In this document: positions 11,627-22,923 of the stretch, one piece after another
How the letters are laid out: the number at the start of each line of letters is the position of its first letter
How positions within the stretch are numbered: the first letter of the stretch is position 1
The notes under the pieces: model-generated
Told to the model about the DNA's origin: nothing
What the model saw: the letters and a program-made list of their open reading frames with translations, nothing else
The model's database searches: none
From: Blepharisma stoltei
Taxonomy: Eukaryota > Ciliophora > Heterotrichea > Heterotrichida > Blepharismidae
Direction of reading: 5' to 3'
DNA length: 64,000 nt
Assembly: GCA_914767885.1 (NCBI GenBank)
Contig: CAJZBQ010000022.1
Span: 310,001-374,000, forward strand
Made by a program: the position numbers and the translations under genes

Positions 11627-12201
11627 ATATTTTTAATATAATTCAACTTACTTTGAGTAAATGTGAATAATATGGGTTTTATATTTCAAATATAAAAGAT
11701 AGTGAGCTTCAATTGGTGTTGAATCTTCAGTAGGCTATAGTTAATTTCTCTTATCAGCCTTTTTGTGACCACTTTGCTATTTTTTGTTCATTACATTGAA
11801 ACTGATCACCTATGCATCTTTATAATTTATCACCAGAAAGAATTAAAGGCTAATTGTTATTTAAAAAACAAAATTTAAGGTATTTAAGATAAATAATTCT
11901 TTGGGAAATTAGAGGGTAAAGCAATTAAACTTATTAATAGTATTAAATTGTTAATAATTCTCAAATTGAAAAATCTGCTTAAATAAAATATAAAGATCCT
12001 TCTTATTATCATAAGGTTTACGCTCGCTGAATTTTCTTATAATTTATTCGGCTTTATTAACATTAATAATTTTAGCAAACTTAACCGTTCTTTCTTTGTG
12101 GATTTTGGACACAAAGCCTTGATCATTTAAATTATTAAATATGGGGGATCTAAATTTAATAAAAAGGTTTTATAGCAAATCTAATAATTATTATAATTAA
12201 T
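11627..12201. other. Intergenic spacer
   Basis: AT-rich, about 570 bp; no coding region or recognised element. Confidence 0.45.
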
Positions 12202-13161
12202 ATGTGCAAAGCCTGCAAAATAGAAGCTTGGACAGTTCTTTTTAAAGCAAAGTACCTAAAAAAGAAGAATAAGCTCATAAAAAAATTAAGGAAAAGAAGA
12301 AAGCGCAAAAACGCAAATAATACCCAAAAAATCGATTCTTGCAAAGCACCACTCTTGAGCTTGATAAAAGAAAACGACAATCAATGCTTGCAGAATAATG
12401 GATATCTTTTCTATTTTTCTGGCTACAACATCGTCAAAATAAATCTAAGTCTAAGTCCGATAGAAACAGAATATAAAACTTTCAGTAAAAATTCAGACAT
12501 CGAAAGAGAAGTTATTATATGTGCAATCCCAAATCAGCTATTTTTATGCATAGACTGTGGGAAAGGCCTAGTATTCATCATTAATCAAAACCTCGAAATT
12601 TCCGGAACGAAAAAAACAGCTCCAAGAGATTACTGCATGCTATTATATTTAGAAGAATTAATTTATGCTTTTACACGAAAAGGTAATTATTATACAATGA
12701 TAGAGACATATGATTATAAAAAGAATAAATGAAGGCGGATGTCTGATGTGGATTATGATATTTGGGCCTGTGTTGTTTTTGAAAGGAAAATTATAGTTGC
12801 ACCTTTTAGAAATGAATACTTGAAAATTTTTGATCCTTTTGCGAATAGCTTCACATATATATTTCGAGTACAATCGTGAGGTGCGATAAGTCTTTTAGTT
12901 GCAAATGATAGATGCTATTGCATTATTTCTAACTCTTTTGTTTTTGAAAGCTTGCATAGAGATTATTGGCAATGGACTTGCATTGGCAAAAACTGAATAA
13001 ACGACGACATATTTGGACTGCATTTATTTTCTTTTTATAATGATTCAATATATTTTATCGGAATTCCACATGCTCCCTCTTTGTATGAATTTAATTTAAA
13101 AGCTCTAGAAATCACATTGATTGATCATTTATATACATGGTCTGACGATGAAAGTGAATAG
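12202..13161 (+). CDS. Unrecognised protein, possible beta-propeller
   Basis: 319 aa read through three UGA = Trp codons (after YDYKKNK, in VQSWGAIS and in GKNWINDD). The start MCKACKIEAW has a CxxC, followed by a very basic stretch (KKKNKLIKKLRKRRKRK). The rest is made of repeating beta-type blocks with patterns such as GYLFYFSGYNIVKI, NQLFLCIDCGKGLVFI and DSIYFIGIPHAPSLYEFN, consistent with kelch-like blades but without clear double-Gly motifs. Ends at TAG 13159-13161. Function unknown. Confidence 0.75.
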
Positions 13162-13462
13162 GCTAGTAATAATAAAATTTTAATCTTAAATTATATTTAG
13201 AAATCAGACATTTAATATATCAAATAACTAAAAATCATAACTTATTTTATCAAAAATTAGATTAATTAATAAACGTCATAAAAACTCCTCACTTATATTA
13301 TTTTCAACAAGGTCCTTCAATTCAGTTTCAAAAATTTGTCCAATTAAAAAATTCTTTAATCTAAATTTATAACCTTGCAATCTGATAATAGCCAAATAAC
13401 ATTTAAAATTTAAAACCTAAATTAAAAGCATAAACTATATAATTATGTAATATAAAAAGACA
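13162..13462. other. Intergenic spacer
   Basis: About 300 bp of AT-rich DNA; nothing recognised. Confidence 0.4.
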
Positions 13463-16400
13463 ATGGCAAGCTCATTTCCCTCTACTCCATCTCAACTCTA
13501 TAACGCTTTACACATCAGCGCCCAGCATATTCGCAAATGCTTACCCAAAGCTGAGGTCTCAATTATAGTTGGGAGCAGTTTTGCCTATTTTTCAAATATT
13601 CTTGAGGATTGCGTAATGCTTGATTATTGTGATATTCCGTTTTTGCAAATCACGACTGTAGCTGAGCATACTGGAATTCTATTTCACGGAAAAATAAACG
13701 GATGCCCAATCTATTGCTGGGGAGGCCGATTGCATGCCATGGAAGGGTTTTCCAATGACCAAATTACATATATAGCTCATTTAAGCGCATTTTTAGGTTG
13801 CCATACCCTTATAACAACGAATTCATCAGGCACAACAAACCCAGACGTAAATATAGGCGATATTATGCTAATTACAGACTTTATAAATAATTCAGGCACA
13901 AATCCTCTCGACACTCGCCTCCATTGGACTTTTACAGATCTGCATAGAAATTTGAATATAAATAAAGAATTCAGTCGATGGGTTTTGGAAATGGCAAAGA
14001 AAGCTGAGATAAAATGTGTAGAAGGAGTTTATTGCTGAGTTAAAGGGCCGAATTTTGAAATGCCATTTGGGATTGAGTGCTTTAGCAAGCTAGGGGCAGA
14101 TATTTTTGGAATGAGCGCAGTACCTGAAATCATCGCAGGCTTAGTGCATGGCATGAGGGTGATCCCAATAGCAATTATTACTAATAAAAATGAGGTTTTA
14201 CCAGAGGATTCTGCCATGGATGGAATATCGATGGCTTTAGGGGAAATTCGAGATTTCTTTAAATTCATTATAAAAGAGCTACCAAAATTTGAAGGAAATA
14301 TAAATCTTGAATGAATAAATGACATAGAGCCTGTGCTCTTTCGGAAACCAAAAGAAGTTGCGGGCAAAGAGCATATATTAGAAAGTATTAAGTGGGTAAG
14401 AGGATTGATTGATGAAGAAAATAGTCCAAAAATTGCTGTGGTTATAAATGGCAAACACCTTCCATCTTTTAAATCTTTTAAATTTGTGTTTTACAATGAA
14501 TTGCCTAACTTCCCACAGACTTCACTTGCTTCAAGATATGGCAAATTCATAATTGGGGAATTGGGGAATAAGCATATTTTTTGCTTGCTTAATTGTGATT
14601 TTGAAGGTCTCGAAATCTATGAGTCTTATTTTATTGTGCAGCTGCTGATTGGGCTTGACGTGAATTTTCTTCACTATATAATCCCAGTTGTAAATGAAGG
14701 TCATAATCTGACTGGTATTAAAGATTATTTTTGTATGAAACTACAAAATGCAACGGTAACCCCAGTTATTGATGCAGTAAATATAACTGGGATAGGAGAT
14801 CAGCTTCTTTTAGCATTTCCAGGTCCTACTTTGCCGACTGAAGCTGAAAAGAATTTAGCTCAGCTGCTTGGATCTAGCTTAGTTACTATATCAAATATGT
14901 CTATTTTAAATGAAGCAAGCAATAGAGGCCTCCCTCATTCAGCAAGCTGCTATTCGACTGACTTCTCAGCTGGGACATTTAATTCCAATAATTTATCACA
15001 ACTTATTGATTCTATCACTGATTCTAGCATGCAAATTCCTTTAAAGTTTCCAATTGCTTCATTACTGACAGATACAAATTTAATAGAGCCACCTCTTACT
15101 CAAAATGATATAGAAACCCTTGCATCTGACATTAAAATAGGTCTTTATCCTCATTTAACTGTTATTGTTACTGAAGAAATCGGGAATTTGTTGCTCCGCC
15201 ATTTCTGCGTCATCCAAATTTTCTGTTCTACCAACCGAAAATCCGCTTTTGGCCCATTTTGATTATGAGGTTTGGCTTCACCTAGGGAATTTATCCCGGC
15301 GATGATGGAGTATTATGCCTGAGAGTGCGTAACATCAGCACCCATCCAAAACTATTGGAAAAATTTTGGGTAAAAAGTCATCATCATCCGTGAAACAAAA
15401 AAATATTTAATATAAAATTTTTTTGATTAAAAATATAAAGATAGCTAATATAATGAAATAATAGCTGATTCGGTTTAATTTAAGGAGCTTGCATTTTAAA
15501 ACATAAATTTTACGAATTTGGGAATTTTTTAATTTCAAAAAAATACTATAAAATTTATATACTCTGAGCCACTTTATAGCTTGGGCTATTAAAATTTTTT
15601 TTACCCAACAAATTTTTATATTCAGTGAATTCGGAATTCAAATTTTTCTAGAATTATCCACCAAACTCAGGCACGGATACTGGGACCTTTTGCGTGCCCG
15701 ATGGATGCAAGTTGCTCGTCTAAGAGCTGGAAGTACAACATCGAATTCGAACACCTGAGGCCGAGGGATCATCAGATCAAAACCAGATGATGTATGATGC
15801 AAGGCTAAGGGTTTCCCAACGAAGGAGCGGAACCCGTAGAGGTGAAGTGACAGTAGACATTAAGCGATTCATGATATGAATAATTGAGTTAAGTTAAAGT
15901 GCTCCGCCATTTCAAAATAAGAACATCATACTCTTTTCGTTCAACCATCACCCAAACTCTTCATTTCACCATTGACGGAATTATGATAATCAAAGGCTCG
16001 CCTCTTTTAAAAGATCAAGACAATTTTTTCCAGTCCTTTTCTCCAGTTTTCCTTTCAAATCAAATAGGTATTGAAAGCTTGATTATTATTGAAGAAGTTT
16101 CTACATGCACACCAGAAATTTCACTAGGCACTATTGTAAAAATAACTGACCAATGCGGGCTATCTTGCTTTAATCCCTTAATAGGTCCTAATATAGCGAC
16201 TTGAGGGGAGAGGTTTCCATATATTTCAGATGCTTTTGATAGCAAAATACAATGAAAAAAGGTTTTCGAAGAGCATAGGATCAAAACTTGTGAGGCAAAA
16301 TTGCTATTTACAAGCAAGGAACGTGGAATGACTGGATTTTCATTCGCAAAAATTGCAAGGACTTTAGGAGCTGGAGTAGTCGGAAACTCAGGGCCATATT

Positions 16401-16570
16401 CAGTCATAATTTCTCAGCATAAGTTAGCACATCAACCCAAGCGAAAACTGTTGTATTTAGGCTATGTCAATCACGACCCTATAGAAAATATCACAATAAA
16501 CGCTCCTCCTGTAGAGTACCAGCTTGCAATGAAACAAATAATTTTAAAAGAACTAAAAACCTTAATTTAA
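13463..16570 (+). CDS. Protein with three tandem purine-nucleoside-phosphorylase-like units, split by a retroelement-like insert
   Basis: 794-800 aa depending on how the insert at ~15.2-15.9 kb is removed; UGA = Trp at four places. Unit 1 (residues ~1-275) is the most canonical: VSIIVGSSF, AEHTGILFHGKINGCPIYCWGGRLHAMEG, TNSSGTTNPDVNIGDIMLI, GVYCWVKGPNFEMP, GMSAVPEIIAG and ITNK match the phosphate, ribose and base sites of PNP. Unit 2 (~300-520) keeps the fold but lacks clear motifs. Unit 3 (~545-795) keeps FNPLIGPN and RFPYISDAF-type segments but is degenerate in catalytic positions. PNP normally works as a trimer, so the fusion may make an intramolecular trimer with one good active site. The activity is inferred. 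Confidence 0.85.
15169..15913. mobile_element. Retroelement-like insert D1 in the PNP gene, carrying a nested degenerate MITE
   Basis: TGCTCCGCCATTTC is present at 15192-15205 and again at 15900-15913. The DNA between shares long blocks with the element at 63439-63806 (GATTATGAGGTTTGGCTT, GAATTTATCCCGG, ACTGGGACC). About 300 bp near 15353-15660 are absent from that copy and look like a decayed family-1 MITE inserted later. Frame is restored either by deleting 708 bp at the target duplication or 726 bp (15169-15894) between TTA trinucleotides. The target duplication contains no TA. Confidence 0.75.
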
Positions 16571-16589
16571 CCACATCAATTAATAAAAA

Positions 16590-18730
16590 ATGGCAGAAGC
16601 AGGCTATGTAGAAATTGTTTCAGCCCTTGAAGCAAGAATTGCTGAGCAAGATCTGCAAATAAATGAGCTAAAAAAAGAATTGGAAGAAACAAAGCTTCAG
16701 CTTCTTGAGCAAGCTTTCACACATGAAGTGCATTCACCTCAGCCTCCCCAGATTCCAGAAGGATCTAAGCCAGAAATCGAAATTCCAAAAGCAGGGCATG
16801 GAAGAGCGTTCATGACCAAGTCTGTGAAATTCTTTGCAAAAATTGTTGGAGGAGTTGCAACCATTGAGTTTCCTAAAGGAGCACAAAAACAAGAGTAATT
16901 CTTATATAGTTCTGAAGCAGAAGCTCCTTCATTGCTACGTGAAATGACGAAAAATAGCTTTTTGACACATCAGTTTAAGGAGCTTGACCAAGCAAAACAG
17001 CAGAAACAAGATTTAGAGAATGAGATTCAAAATCATGCAGAAAAAATTAGACAGCAATCTGAAGTGCAAGTCAAGGCTTTGCAAGACTCTTATGCTCCTT
17101 TATTAGAAAAAGAACAAGCCACAATTTCAGATCTGATAAAATCAATTGGAAAAGAGCTTGATGGAGCAATAATTTGTGAAAACGACTCAGAAAGAGCATA
17201 TATTGTCGACCACTTTGATCAAAACACTTTACAAATCAGCCTTCAGCAAGTCCTTGATTAAGATTAAGATTAAGATTACGCTGGGTATTTAAGGTCCCTA
17301 CTACGTCCGAGGTCGCATGCCACGGTTTCCCGTGTGGGTGGCAGAGCGTTCACCAAGCCCGGGCCGAAACCCCGGTTTCTCGGTAGAGGTATTGTCAAGG
17401 GCCGTCTCATACCGGCTTTGCTGACCACCTCCATTTCCAACTTGGATCGTCGCCTAAGTTTACGCCAACTCCGCTTCGTCGTCCGCCAGATCTACCCATT
17501 GAAGGGCACCTTTTCAACTGGAGAGACCCCCGTTTTGTGTCTAACTCGCCTCCCCTCTTTTCCGGTCATCCCGAGAAAGAACTCAACAGCTTTCGCCATT
17601 CGGGGCGAGCCACTAAAGCAGCTTAGGCAGGTAAATTCACCCTGCCTCATTTCGGGCACTCACTGGGCTGAGCGCTGCTGGCAAAAAGAAGTCACGAATA
17701 ACTGCCCATGGGTCTGGTCGCAAAAACAGCGGCTCTCGCGCTTAGTCCTCTCGCTTCGAGGTCCCAGACGTTGTTGGGCTAATTCCTGGCTCCAAAAACC
17801 ATGCCCGGATATACATGGGTAACCACCACTGAGAGGGTGGGTCGGTCGCCATACGCCATTTTATGTATATAGCAAGTCCTTGATAAAAACGGAATTGCTC
17901 TCAAGGAGCCCAAGGCAATCCAAAGAGAATTCCAAAGTCTTGGCCCAGTCCACGCAATGCACAGAAGTGAGATTGACCAATTTATGCAGACCCTCCAAGA
18001 TAAAATGATCACAGTTCAATACCAAATAGTAGAAATTGACGGAGAAGAAAAAATGTGCTGTCCAATTTACATTACCCCAAATTTTATTTCCCTGCAAGAT
18101 TATGAAATTAGGTTTAACAAAAATGAGGAAAAAATAACTGACATCGTTAACAAAGAAGACGGAAATGTTAAGTTTGAAGCAATCCATGTCAGTGAAGAAT
18201 GTGGGCTTGTCAGAGATACAATTGTGGAGGTATTTACTGCAGAAATGAATCCACACATACTTAATATCATCCATTTGCACATTGATGACATGAAAGAAGA
18301 GATCCCTGTTGAAGCTGTTTATATTATGGATTCACAGTCTGCTGATGATTATGGAGATTGGATTAGGGATGCAAGAGGAATTGATTTGAGATATAAAATA
18401 CTTGTTAGGTCTGGAAAAATTGAAGCTGTTTTATATAATACGGGACAGACAACTGAAAAGCTGCACTTTATTGAAAGAAGGCTGAAGGTAGGAGACTATG
18501 TCCAAATACATGAGAATGCAGTAGCGCAAGTTACTTTAATACCTTATGGACTGCTTGCTAGAGATTGGACCGCTAAAAATGCAGAACTGCCAGATATTTT
18601 TAACCATTTGAGCCCAAGTTCTTATTGCATGAAAAGACATGTTGAGGACACTCCAGGCTATATCAATGTCAAGCTGATTTTAGAGAATGGGGATACTGTG
18701 GAAAATCAAAGAGAAATGTCATATCCATAA
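16590..18730 (+). CDS. Unrecognised coiled-coil protein with large C-terminal globular region
   Basis: 499 aa after removing a 15-nt intron (16895-16909) and a 626-bp insert. The N-terminus (residues ~5-50) and residues ~110-165 are coiled coil (LEARIAEQDLQINELKKELE). Residues ~60-100 are Pro-rich then Lys/Gly-rich. From ~215 to the end is a mixed alpha/beta region (CCPIYITPNFISLQDYE, SADDYGDWIRDARGIDLRYK, LKVGDYVQIHENAVAQ) with no family recognised. Starts 19 bp after the PNP-like gene, so the two promoters are extremely compact. Confidence 0.8.
16895..16909 (+). other. 15-nt intron
   Basis: GTAATTCTTATATAG; removal replaces an in-frame TAA and joins QKQD to SEAEAP. Confidence 0.9.
17245..17884 (-). 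mobile_element. Retroelement-like insert A (612 bp) with 14-bp target duplication, inside an exon
   Basis: AGCAAGTCCTTGAT is at 17245-17258 and 17871-17884. The element is GC-rich against an AT-rich host. Read on the minus strand it starts ATACATAAAATGGCG and ends with a hexamer repeat (about TCTTAA x3), like the simple-repeat 3' tails of some LINE/SINE elements. It shares long blocks with insert B at 23.3 kb (AGCCCGGGCCGAAACCCCGG; TTTCTCGGTAGAGGT). Deleting exactly one duplication plus element (626 bp) gives QQVLDKNGIALK in frame. The ORFs within it are not credible. Confidence 0.82.
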
Positions 18731-19324
18731 TATATTTAAAATCGAGTCTCAAATAGATATACGCTCCTAACTCCTGTAGTTGGTGATTGATAAGGGGCGG
18801 AAAAGCTTGAAGATGGGATTATATACGTGATTTTGTTTTCCTCAATATAGGAGTGTTAGCAACGCTGGGCTGATAAGCAAAAAATCTAAAACTGAGATTG
18901 TCTTTTCCTCATGGATATGCGGCACACGAAGAAGAAAAGGGATATCTTGCAATAATAGGACATATATTAGGCCAATCTGACTTTTAAAAGAAAAAAATTG
19001 ATTTAAAATTCTAAGGAAATATAAAAAGTCAACATTAAATTTAAAAAATTTATCTTAATCTCCTATTTGTCAGTTTTAAATTTGGCTTTTAGTATTTTCT
19101 TCAGAAATCAATAAGGAGTCAGACGCTATACTTACTGAGCTCGATGCCATGCTTTGCATCTTGAGCTTTGAATTTCATTTTTAGGGAAGGAAGCACAAGC
19201 CCTTATTCAGAAGAAGCAGCACATATAAGGCCGTGCATAGACTGATAAGCAATTAGCAGATCAAAGCGAAAGGGAATATGAGTTTAAAGATTCTAACATT
19301 AAGGTTCTCTGATCATCTAACTTA
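18731..19324. pseudogene. Unresolved stretch with broken coding-like segments
   Basis: Short segments read like protein in different frames (for example HGYAAHEEEKGYLAIIG near 18915-18980 and STSPYSEEAAHIRPCIDW near 19190-19250) but are broken by TAA/TAG and frame changes that no 15-nt intron or TA-TA deletion I tried repairs. The last piece (DQSEREYEFKDSNIKVLWSS) is in frame with the ORF at 19325. It may be a decayed gene or the 5' part of that gene with undetected inserts. Confidence 0.3.
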
Positions 19325-19660
19325 ATGCTAATGTTGATATCATATCCGATATGCCAATGTGGAGAACTCGGAGATTTTGAAAAAATTCAGCTTATGTCTC
19401 TGTTTGAATTCATTGAATCTAAGAAAAAAGGCAATATAGAAGAAACATTAAGAACTTTACAAGGGATGACTGAAGACTACAGACACTCAAGATATACAGA
19501 CAAAAGAGAATTTTTAGACCAAATCAGCAAGCTAACTCAAAAAGCAAGAGAAGGACTTGCAAATGATGAAGGACTAAGACCGCTATGGGGAGAATTAATT
19601 CAAAACGCAGATAGGATAGTTAGAACTTTAGCAACAGAAATAAGATTTGGAGCCTTCTAA
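19325..19660 (+). CDS. Hypothetical helical protein, 5' end uncertain
   Basis: 111 aa from the first in-frame ATG. The frame stays open about 75 bp further upstream, so the true start may be earlier. Residues ~25-105 are predicted helical and charged (FIESKKKGNIEETLRTLQ, REFLDQISKLTQKAREGL). No family recognised. It could be the surviving 3' part of the broken stretch upstream. Confidence 0.45.
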   Translation: MLMLISYPICQCGELGDFEKIQLMSLFEFIESKKKGNIEETLRTLQGMTEDYRHSRYTDKREFLDQISKLTQKAREGLANDEGLRPLWGELIQNADRIVRTLATEIRFGAF

Positions 19661-19860
19661 TTAATTCATTTTATTCAAATTTGCAAGCCAAAAAACTTCT
19701 ATTAATACTAATAATATTCATCTATTGCAAAATAAAGATTTATGAAATCATTATTAAGCTGAATTTTTATCTAGATTAAATGAATGATCAGTGTAATAGA
19801 CAAAAGAAGTAGCCTAAACCAAAGAAAATGGAATAAAAGATTTACAAAATATTTAACAAA

Positions 19861-21001
19861 ATGGGAAATCCAATGTCTGGATATTGTTCATACAGTGACA
19901 AACCCAAAAAAATAATTGCCCGACGGACGTTTTTTAACTCATTTACTGATGGAACTGTCAAAATTATTGATTACACTGGCGTAATGGGATATTCACAAAC
20001 TCTTACTCCCCCCATCCTTGATCGAACGACTCGCCATTGTTCGATCAAGATGATGGGGTTAAAAAAATTTTTTTGGGAAAAATTTATATATATAAAATAT
20101 ATATATATATATATTTTTTTTATTTACTTTTAAATAAGAGGGTTAAGAGTATTTAATAATTATTTTTACAGCAAAAAATTAAATTAATTTCAGAAAATAC
20201 CAATTTTTAATATTTTGATTTATTTAGTTACCCTTTTAAACTGTATAAATTTTAATTTGTTCCTTATATTTAATTAATTTTTTTTTAAATTTTTAAGAAT
20301 CTCTATTTTTTAGATTATTGAGTTTTTAAGCCTAGGCTGATGACTAAATCACTTCGGATGGTTGATTCCGTAGCTTTCTGTCGTCTCAAAGCTCTGAAAA
20401 CAACTTCATTAGGTACATCTTCCCAAGCTTTTGATAACTAATATATTTTTATATATATAAAATTTGCATGATATGAAAATCGTTCGATCAAGGATGGGGG
20501 TTAATTTCCTCCAATTTTTAGGAATTTTTACAGTCAATCGTTCGATCAAGGACGTGGGAAGTTAGTGATATGAAACACAAAATGAGATCAATCATCCCTT
20601 ATGAAATAAGAAGAATCAAAGATAATTCCATAGACGAGCGGCATTCCATTGTGAAGGTTGCAGGGATAAAGCAAGACGGAGACATGTTTATTGAATTCAC
20701 CTTTGATATCATTTTCAGCTCTTTAGGAAAATTCAATATCAGCATAGCTCAAAGTAAAAGTCCTTTATTAAACGACGCAAAATGTAATGGAGTGCTAGAG
20801 TTATATTATACTTTTCCGAAAGATACCGTAATTTTTATTCAGATTTTCAAAAGGGATTTTAAAGATTTTTTTGAGTGGCTTGAGAAGAATAAAAATAATC
20901 CATATAGTATTTTGAAGGGTGAAGGAGATAATATGGGAAGGGTTATTTATGCGTATTTTCGATCAATGGGAATAAAGGATGAAAAAAATAACTTAAATTA
21001 A
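19861..21001 (+). CDS. Unrecognised protein split by a family-2 MITE
   Basis: 193 aa after deleting 559 bp (20004-20562) between TTA trinucleotides; the join reads MGYSQTLSDMKHKMRSII. Segment 2 has alternating beta-type and helical stretches (EFTFDIIFSSLGKFNISIAQ; DFFEWLEKNKNNPYSIL). No signal peptide or membrane segment, and no known family. The join is supported by the frame and by the MITE structure rather than by a homologue, so it is less certain than those in H2A or Prp8. Confidence 0.65.
20004..20562. mobile_element. MITE family 2 (559 bp), C-rich ends with unit CCCATCCTTGATCGAAC
   Basis: The left end is a hairpin of two units (20006-20027 forward; 20039-20058 inverted). The right end has two inverted units about 58 bp apart (20482-20500; 20540-20558). 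This is the same four-unit plan as family 1 with another unit sequence. TTA is duplicated at the borders. The interior is AT-rich with a TA microsatellite near 20090-20115. Confidence 0.8.
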
Positions 21002-21181
21002 TATGTGATAATTACATGTATCTAGCTCTATTATTTGTATAAATATTTATATTAAATTATAAATAGTATACGAATTCTTATGAAACTTGTATGTATTATT
21101 ACTGAATTCATATAAAAATTAAGTAGTAGCCATTTTAATTAATATTAAAAAATCCTTTTAGCACTTAAAAATGCATTATAA

Positions 21182-22915
21182 ATGGCATCATTCATGCAAA
21201 TTAAAGGACTAAGCAAGTCTACTCCTAACATTCTTCGGCAGGCTAAGAAGGGAAACTTTGATGAAGTTTTTCAAAATTCTGAGCAACTTCTCGCATCTCA
21301 AAATGCCAAAGAAGAAGACATTCCCAGCCCAGACCTCACTGTAAATTTGAAATCTCTGTCAAGTATTTATTTAGATTCAAATCCTAAGTTTATTGAGCTC
21401 AAAAAGAAGCTGGAATTATATTATTTAGATATAAGAAGAGAAAACCCTAGACTCCATCCCCAGAGATCAGCACATTGAAAGAAACTGCTGTATTCGTCGC
21501 TTCACAAACTTTTAAACGAATGCATGTTTACCCAAACAAGAAGCTTACAAATCCAGTATCTAAACAAAGTTTATGAGTGGTACATGGAAAAAATTGGTGT
21601 AGAAAACAGAATCAAAGAAACGCCTACAGAAAACTTGATAACTATAACTACAGAACAAGGAGAATTCAACGCAGAATCTGCAGTTCCTGAAATCACTAGT
21701 CCTACTTATGACAAGCTTTCTCAGTATAGCCGCAGACACATTAGTTCAGCTCAAAGCTTAAGACCGCAAACTGCTCCTATAGAAACCCCTAAATGACTGG
21801 AAAGCAGGCCTACAAGTGCTTTTAAACCTCCAATTTTAGCTTATACAGGATTAAGTGAACCTATAGCTGCAAAGCCATTGCCAGATTTCAAAACAACATT
21901 TGTGAATTATAGAATTTCCCCATAGATGGCGCTGTTTGCCCTTGATTTGCCCACTAGGAAAATTTTTTGGTTTGACCAAACCATATGGTACTGATCGAAC
22001 CAAAAAATTTTCCCAGTGGGCAAATCAAGGGCAAACAGCGCCATCTATGGGGAAATTCTATACCAGCCTTTAGGAGAAGAAGCTGAAATTCAAATGGAAA
22101 AGAGATATCAAGTGTTCAGGCAAAAAGATTTGGAAGAAAAAAGGCTTAGAGATGAAATGAGTCAAAAAGTTTTAGAATGGACGATATCGAAGTCGAAAAG
22201 GGCTGAAGAACAGATGAGGAGAAACGAAAGCTTTAAATTTGCTTCAAAATTCGAGCAGCGAGCTTTTATGCCCAGCAGGCCACAGACTGCAAATTCTGAT
22301 TTATTTTCAAAAGTTTCTGTTGTCGATTTATCAAGACATGATATAGCAAATGATGTAATAAACGAAGCATCCCAGCACCAAGAAAATGGTTTACCTCAAA
22401 TTGAAGAATCTTTACCTTTTCATAAATTGTCCAAAGTCACTTCTTTCAGAAAATTGCATGGAAAACTTATAGACACTGAAGAATCTGCTGAAGGTCTATT
22501 AATTCAAGACCCCAATGCAGTAGTTTTAAGTGCGTACTCCCATATCAAAACAATCCCAGAAACTACAAAAAATGAATCAATAAGACCAAAAACAGCAGGA
22601 TCATTAGTATTCACTAGAAGTGCTTCAGTTACAAATATAGCCCCATATTCACGCCCAGTAACAGCTTCAATGGCGAAACAAGTTGAAGAGGTCTACGAAG
22701 TCAAACAAAGACTTGCAACTAAAAGCATTTTCTGCTCAATGGACGACATGCGATATGCCTTGCTTTCTCCTGAAGATCTTCCTCCAGAGCAGCTTAATTT
22801 CAGATGCTTCCCTAAGCCAGGCGCAGGGCTTCTTATAAACCCCTTCATAAAAATTGGTGGCAAAAAGAAGAAAAAGAAAGGTAAAAAAGGCAAAAAAGGG
22901 AAAGCTAAGAAGTAA
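21182..22915 (+). CDS. Unrecognised protein with RPxTA-type motifs and Lys-rich tail, split by a hairpin IES
   Basis: 526 aa after deleting 153 bp (21908-22060); UGA = Trp twice. The N-terminal ~130 residues are helical (TPR-like spacing possible). Short repeated motifs follow: LRPQTAP, SRPTSAF, SRPQTAN, IRPKTAG, SRPVTAS. The C-terminus is a Lys/Gly run (KKKKKKGKKGKKGKAKK). R-P-x-T-A peptides are seen in many ciliary and microtubule-associated proteins, which suggests but does not prove a cytoskeletal role. The join reads TTFVNYQPLGEE. Confidence 0.75.
21908..22060. mobile_element. Palindromic IES (153 bp)
   Basis: A near-perfect inverted repeat: TATAGAATTTCCCCATAGAT at the left is mirrored at the right, with arms of about 65 bp and only a few mismatches around the centre. 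TA borders; deletion keeps the frame. As RNA or single strand it would fold into one long hairpin. Confidence 0.88.
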
Positions 22916-22923
22916 TTAATTAA

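Noticed and set aside
17334-17822. 162-codon open frame on the plus strand
   Set aside because: It lies wholly within retroelement-like insert A, has no codon bias like the genes, and its frame is not kept in the homologous insert B.
17249-17872. Insert A as a 600-bp GT-AG intron
   Set aside because: GT...AG ends can be placed and would add one Gln, but all other introns here are 15-16 nt and the 14-bp target duplication and homology to insert B indicate an inserted element.
20085-20120. TA-rich microsatellite as an origin or telomere-like feature
   Set aside because: It is internal to a MITE and has no other supporting signal.
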